The position numbers and the translations under genes are program-made. From positions 124,001 through 188,000 of the forward strand of contig JAKRSB010000085.1 in assembly GCA_022402525.1 (NCBI GenBank): DNA of 64,000 bases, in the 5' to 3' direction. The notes below the pieces were generated by a model. That model was not told the DNA's origin. It ran no database searches and saw only the letters and a program-made list of their open reading frames with translations. Source of the DNA: Thermosynechococcaceae cyanobacterium MS004. Its GTDB lineage: Bacteria; Cyanobacteriota; Cyanobacteriia; Thermosynechococcales; Thermosynechococcaceae. Positions 61,788-64,000 of the stretch are shown piece by piece; within the stretch, counting starts at the first letter, position 1, and each line of letters begins with the position of its first letter.

Positions 61788-63005
61788 CTAACGGTTGGCC
61801 TGACGGAGGAGTAACCCACCCACGCCGAAGCCCACAAAGACTGGGATCCAGGCTGCAATTAAAGACGAGATAATACCGGCCTCTCCCAACGATCGCGTGA
61901 TAAATGCAGCGGTATAGTAGGCAAAAATAATCACCACGCTAAGGCCAAACCCCTTCGAGCTAGAGCGCTGCTGCTGCTGTAGACCGAGCGCCGCTCCAAC
62001 TAGGGCAAACACCAAGCATACCCAGGGAAACGCCAGCTTTGTCTGAAACCGGACATCTAGTTGACGGGTCTGCCGCGTGTCCCCCGTGCCCTTCACTAAA
62101 CGCCAGTACTGATAGGTATCAAGAATGCCCATCTCATCAGCACGGCGCACCTCAGTCGCCAGGTCGAGAGGGGCGCGAGATAGATCTAAAGAAAATTTGC
62201 CAAAGGTATTGATGTTTTGGTAGGTGAGGGCATCCTCACCTAGAGAATAGGTAGTGCCCTTGAGTAAATCCCACATTTGAGAGACGGGGTTCCACTGACC
62301 TGACTCCGTGACCAAAATTTGAGCCAGCAGCCCCTGGCTAAAGGTCATGATGGTCAAGTCCTGCATCACTTCCCCATTGAAGCGCCTTGCATAAAACACC
62401 CGCGAGAGGCGGTCATCTTGAAACTCACGGTAAAAAATATTTTTGTCCCGGTAGGCAGGCTTCACCTGCTGAAGCGCCTGATCCGTGAGCTGGCTGGCCT
62501 GCCAGTTGGCGCTGGGCACGATAAATTCACTCACCATAAAGGTGGCCGCTGTGACCCATAACCCCATCAGCAGTCCCGGCACGGCAAGCCGCACCGCGCT
62601 CACCCCTAAGCTCCGAAAGGCGATCGTTTCGGAGGTGCGGGCGAGGCGGTTATAAACCATGAGGCAAGAGAGCAGCATGGCCATCGGCAACGCCAAAACT
62701 AAGAAATTTGGAATTTGAAGTCCAAAAATCTGTAGGGCAGTCTTGAGCGGCAGTCCTTTATCGGATACCTTGCGCAGTAGATCAAAGACGGTGCCCAAGG
62801 TGAGGCTAATACTCAAAAACGCGCTGACGCTCAGCCAGAAGGGAAGCCACAGCGCCCTCAAAATATAGCGATCCAGGGTGCCCCAGTTCAGAATATAAAC
62901 GTCTGAATCGGGCAAGTCTAAATCGGGCAAGTCCGAATGGGGCAAGTCCGAATGGGGCAGGTGTGGCTCTTCGGACGGATAGGCTTTAGGGTGCGGCTGG
63001 GTCAT
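61788..63005 (-). CDS. LptF/LptG-family lipopolysaccharide export permease
   Basis: A 405-residue YjgP/YjgQ-family protein with six TM helices (three at each end; FWLSVSAFLSISLTLGTVFD, LVLALPMAMLLSCLMVYNRL, FPWVCLVFALVGAALGL) and a periplasmic beta-jellyroll between. In the Lpt complex such permeases extract lipopolysaccharide from the inner membrane with the LptB ATPase. Cyanobacteria usually have one such protein. The N-terminus has extra DLPHS/DLPDL units from a 15-bp array at 62901-62960; family members start near NWGTLDRYILRALW. The start overlaps the upstream gene by 20 bases. Confidence 0.9.
   Translation of the reverse strand: MTQPHPKAYPSEEPHLPHSDLPHSDLPDLDLPDSDVYILNWGTLDRYILRALWLPFWLSVSAFLSISLTLGTVFDLLRKVSDKGLPLKTALQIFGLQIPNFLVLALPMAMLLSCLMVYNRLARTSETIAFRSLGVSAVRLAVPGLLMGLWVTAATFMVSEFIVPSANWQASQLTDQALQQVKPAYRDKNIFYREFQDDRLSRVFYARRFNGEVMQDLTIMTFSQGLLAQILVTESGQWNPVSQMWDLLKGTTYSLGEDALTYQNINTFGKFSLDLSRAPLDLATEVRRADEMGILDTYQYWRLVKGTGDTRQTRQLDVRFQTKLAFPWVCLVFALVGAALGLQQQQRSSSKGFGLSVVIIFAYYTAAFITRSLGEAGIISSLIAAWIPVFVGFGVGGLLLRQANR
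62901..62960 (-). repeat. 15-bp tandem repeat x4 at the lptF-like N-terminus
   Basis: Units of GTCCGAATGGGGCAA type (plus-strand reading) coding for DLP-containing pentapeptides before the conserved core. Confidence 0.85.
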
Positions 63006-64000
63006 GCGCTTCCGAGAGAACCTTGAGACGAATAAAGGTGGAGTGGACGCTGTCTTCTCCTGCCCCCCACTCTAGCTCTAGGGTATCGCTGGTGAGGGTT
63101 TCTAGTCCCTGGAGGAGCTGACGAAGTTGGGGAGTACTGGCACCGCTATCAACATAGAGCCGATCTGAGAGCTTATTGACGCGCTTCCAGGTGGTGTAGA
63201 GTTTGGCGATCGCCTGTTCTAGCTGAGCGGCCTGATGCACCAGATCTGCGGCTGCATTGAGGCAGCCAACCCGTAGGGCTTCTTCTAAGGCTTCTTCTAA
63301 GTTAACCCCGCTTTTCTCCAGTGCCTGAACATGGGTCGCTGCGCTGAGGTATTTGGCGAGGTTTTTGGCCTCTGCGGTGACCTGCTTAAGCGTATCGACA
63401 TCTGGGCTGGCGGAGAGTTCCTGCTGCAAAATGACCTGATGCTCGGCAGGGAGCTTTTCAAGCTCGTGGGCGAGGGGGGCAAGATAGCGGGTGGGGATGG
63501 TATTGTCGGCAGCTTTTGTCTTAATTTCGGCGGGGATAAGTTCGGAGGACATTGCGGTCCAGTCGTCCGAGAGCTGGCGCACTTCGCGGCGGGTGATGCG
63601 CTTGCCGTCCCGGGCAGATTCTGCAATCAGCTGCTGAACCTCTGGTTCGGCCTGGGCTGTATCAAGAAAGGCTGACTTACTGAAACGGTTCAAGGACTCG
63701 GTTTCGAGGATGCCTTGCTCCAGCATGGCGTCGGCACTATTGGCTAACTCAATGAGCCGATAGGCTTGGGTTTTACTGATTTCATGGTTTTGCAGCCAGT
63801 TGAGAAACCCAGCCCCCCGTCCTTCCCCTCCGCGTTTTTCGCGATCGCGCACCGCCTGTAAAATACGGCCCCGCCAGACCTCGGTTTGCAAGTCAAAGCG
63901 ATCGCAAATCTGCCAGACCGTTTCAACCTGCGCCAAAAAATCAAAGTCTGACAGTGCTTCATCGGCTGGATCTGGAACCTGGAGCGCGAGGTCAGCCGGT
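62986..64000 (-). CDS. Conserved hypothetical protein, 5'-truncated by window edge
   Basis: The frame is open from the window edge (PADLALQVPDPADEALSDFD) through to TGA at 62986, at least 338 residues; the TTG at 63936 is internal, not a clear start. Residues near VWQICDRFDLQTEVWRGRIL and LNWLQNHEISKTQAYRLIEL suggest an HTH-like helical N-terminal region that could bind DNA. The rest is helical (EEALRVGCLNAAADLVHQAA) with a C-terminal beta segment (DSVHSTFIRLKVLSEAH). No family is recognised with certainty. It is translationally coupled to the LptF/G-type gene by overlap. Confidence 0.7.
   Translation of the reverse strand, partial: PADLALQVPDPADEALSDFDFLAQVETVWQICDRFDLQTEVWRGRILQAVRDREKRGGEGRGAGFLNWLQNHEISKTQAYRLIELANSADAMLEQGILETESLNRFSKSAFLDTAQAEPEVQQLIAESARDGKRITRREVRQLSDDWTAMSSELIPAEIKTKAADNTIPTRYLAPLAHELEKLPAEHQVILQQELSASPDVDTLKQVTAEAKNLAKYLSAATHVQALEKSGVNLEEALEEALRVGCLNAAADLVHQAAQLEQAIAKLYTTWKRVNKLSDRLYVDSGASTPQLRQLLQGLETLTSDTLELEWGAGEDSVHSTFIRLKVLSEAHDPAAP

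Overview
The window is chromosomal DNA of a cyanobacterium. The octamer GCGATCGC (HIP1) recurs throughout, there is a RuBisCO assembly chaperone (Raf1), a sucrose synthase, a CYP38/TLP40-like lumenal immunophilin, a PatA-type response regulator and several lineage-typical conserved proteins. Genus cannot be fixed from the sequence. No rRNA, CRISPR array or convincing tRNA was seen.

Layout. 1-8.9 kb: housekeeping and stress genes (VOC protein, zinc-ribbon protein, CDF exporter, Maf, L,D-transpeptidase, TrmD, an FHA-flavin oxidoreductase fusion, a Ca2+/cation exchanger, a VanX-like dipeptidase). 8.9-14 kb: FabD, PlsC, a PPOX flavoprotein, MurI and the CYP38-like protein. 14-15.6 kb: hairpin repeats, a decayed VapC remnant and an intact MntA-HepT (MNT-HEPN) toxin-antitoxin pair. 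15.7-24.2 kb: ThiL, a GH65 phosphorylase fused to beta-phosphoglucomutase, sucrose synthase and Raf1.

24.2-34.1 kb is the most distinctive region: an AT-rich island holding a peptide-secretion locus. It encodes a transposase-derived HTH protein, a C39 peptidase-ABC exporter, a membrane-fusion protein (HlyD family) carrying an N-terminal response-regulator receiver domain, a parvulin, and on the opposite strand two small Gly/Ala/Ser-rich precursors with matching 25-residue double-glycine leaders. A decayed insertion element follows.

34.1-43 kb: a ParA-type ATPase with a small coiled-coil partner ending in GWMD (candidate McdA-McdB carboxysome positioning pair), a PatA-like regulator, a DUF433-DUF5615 pair whose toxin-like member has a nonsense codon, an unrecognised gene, and MetH. 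A 141-bp diverged copy of the metH 3' region lies on the far side of this small island. 43-64 kb: a short SepF, DnaK-DnaJ, a CHASE2 adenylate cyclase, a Ser/Thr kinase, Dps, HflX, a YbjN-like protein, two pentapeptide-repeat proteins, a secreted NlpC/P60-like protein, an OmpR-type regulator, an LptF/LptG permease and a 5'-truncated conserved gene.

A window-wide feature is the abundance of short direct tandem arrays (11-28 bp units). Many overlap stop codons or sit inside the first or last codons of genes, where they have added in-frame residues (thiL, the OmpR-type regulator, lptF-like, the pentapeptide protein and others).
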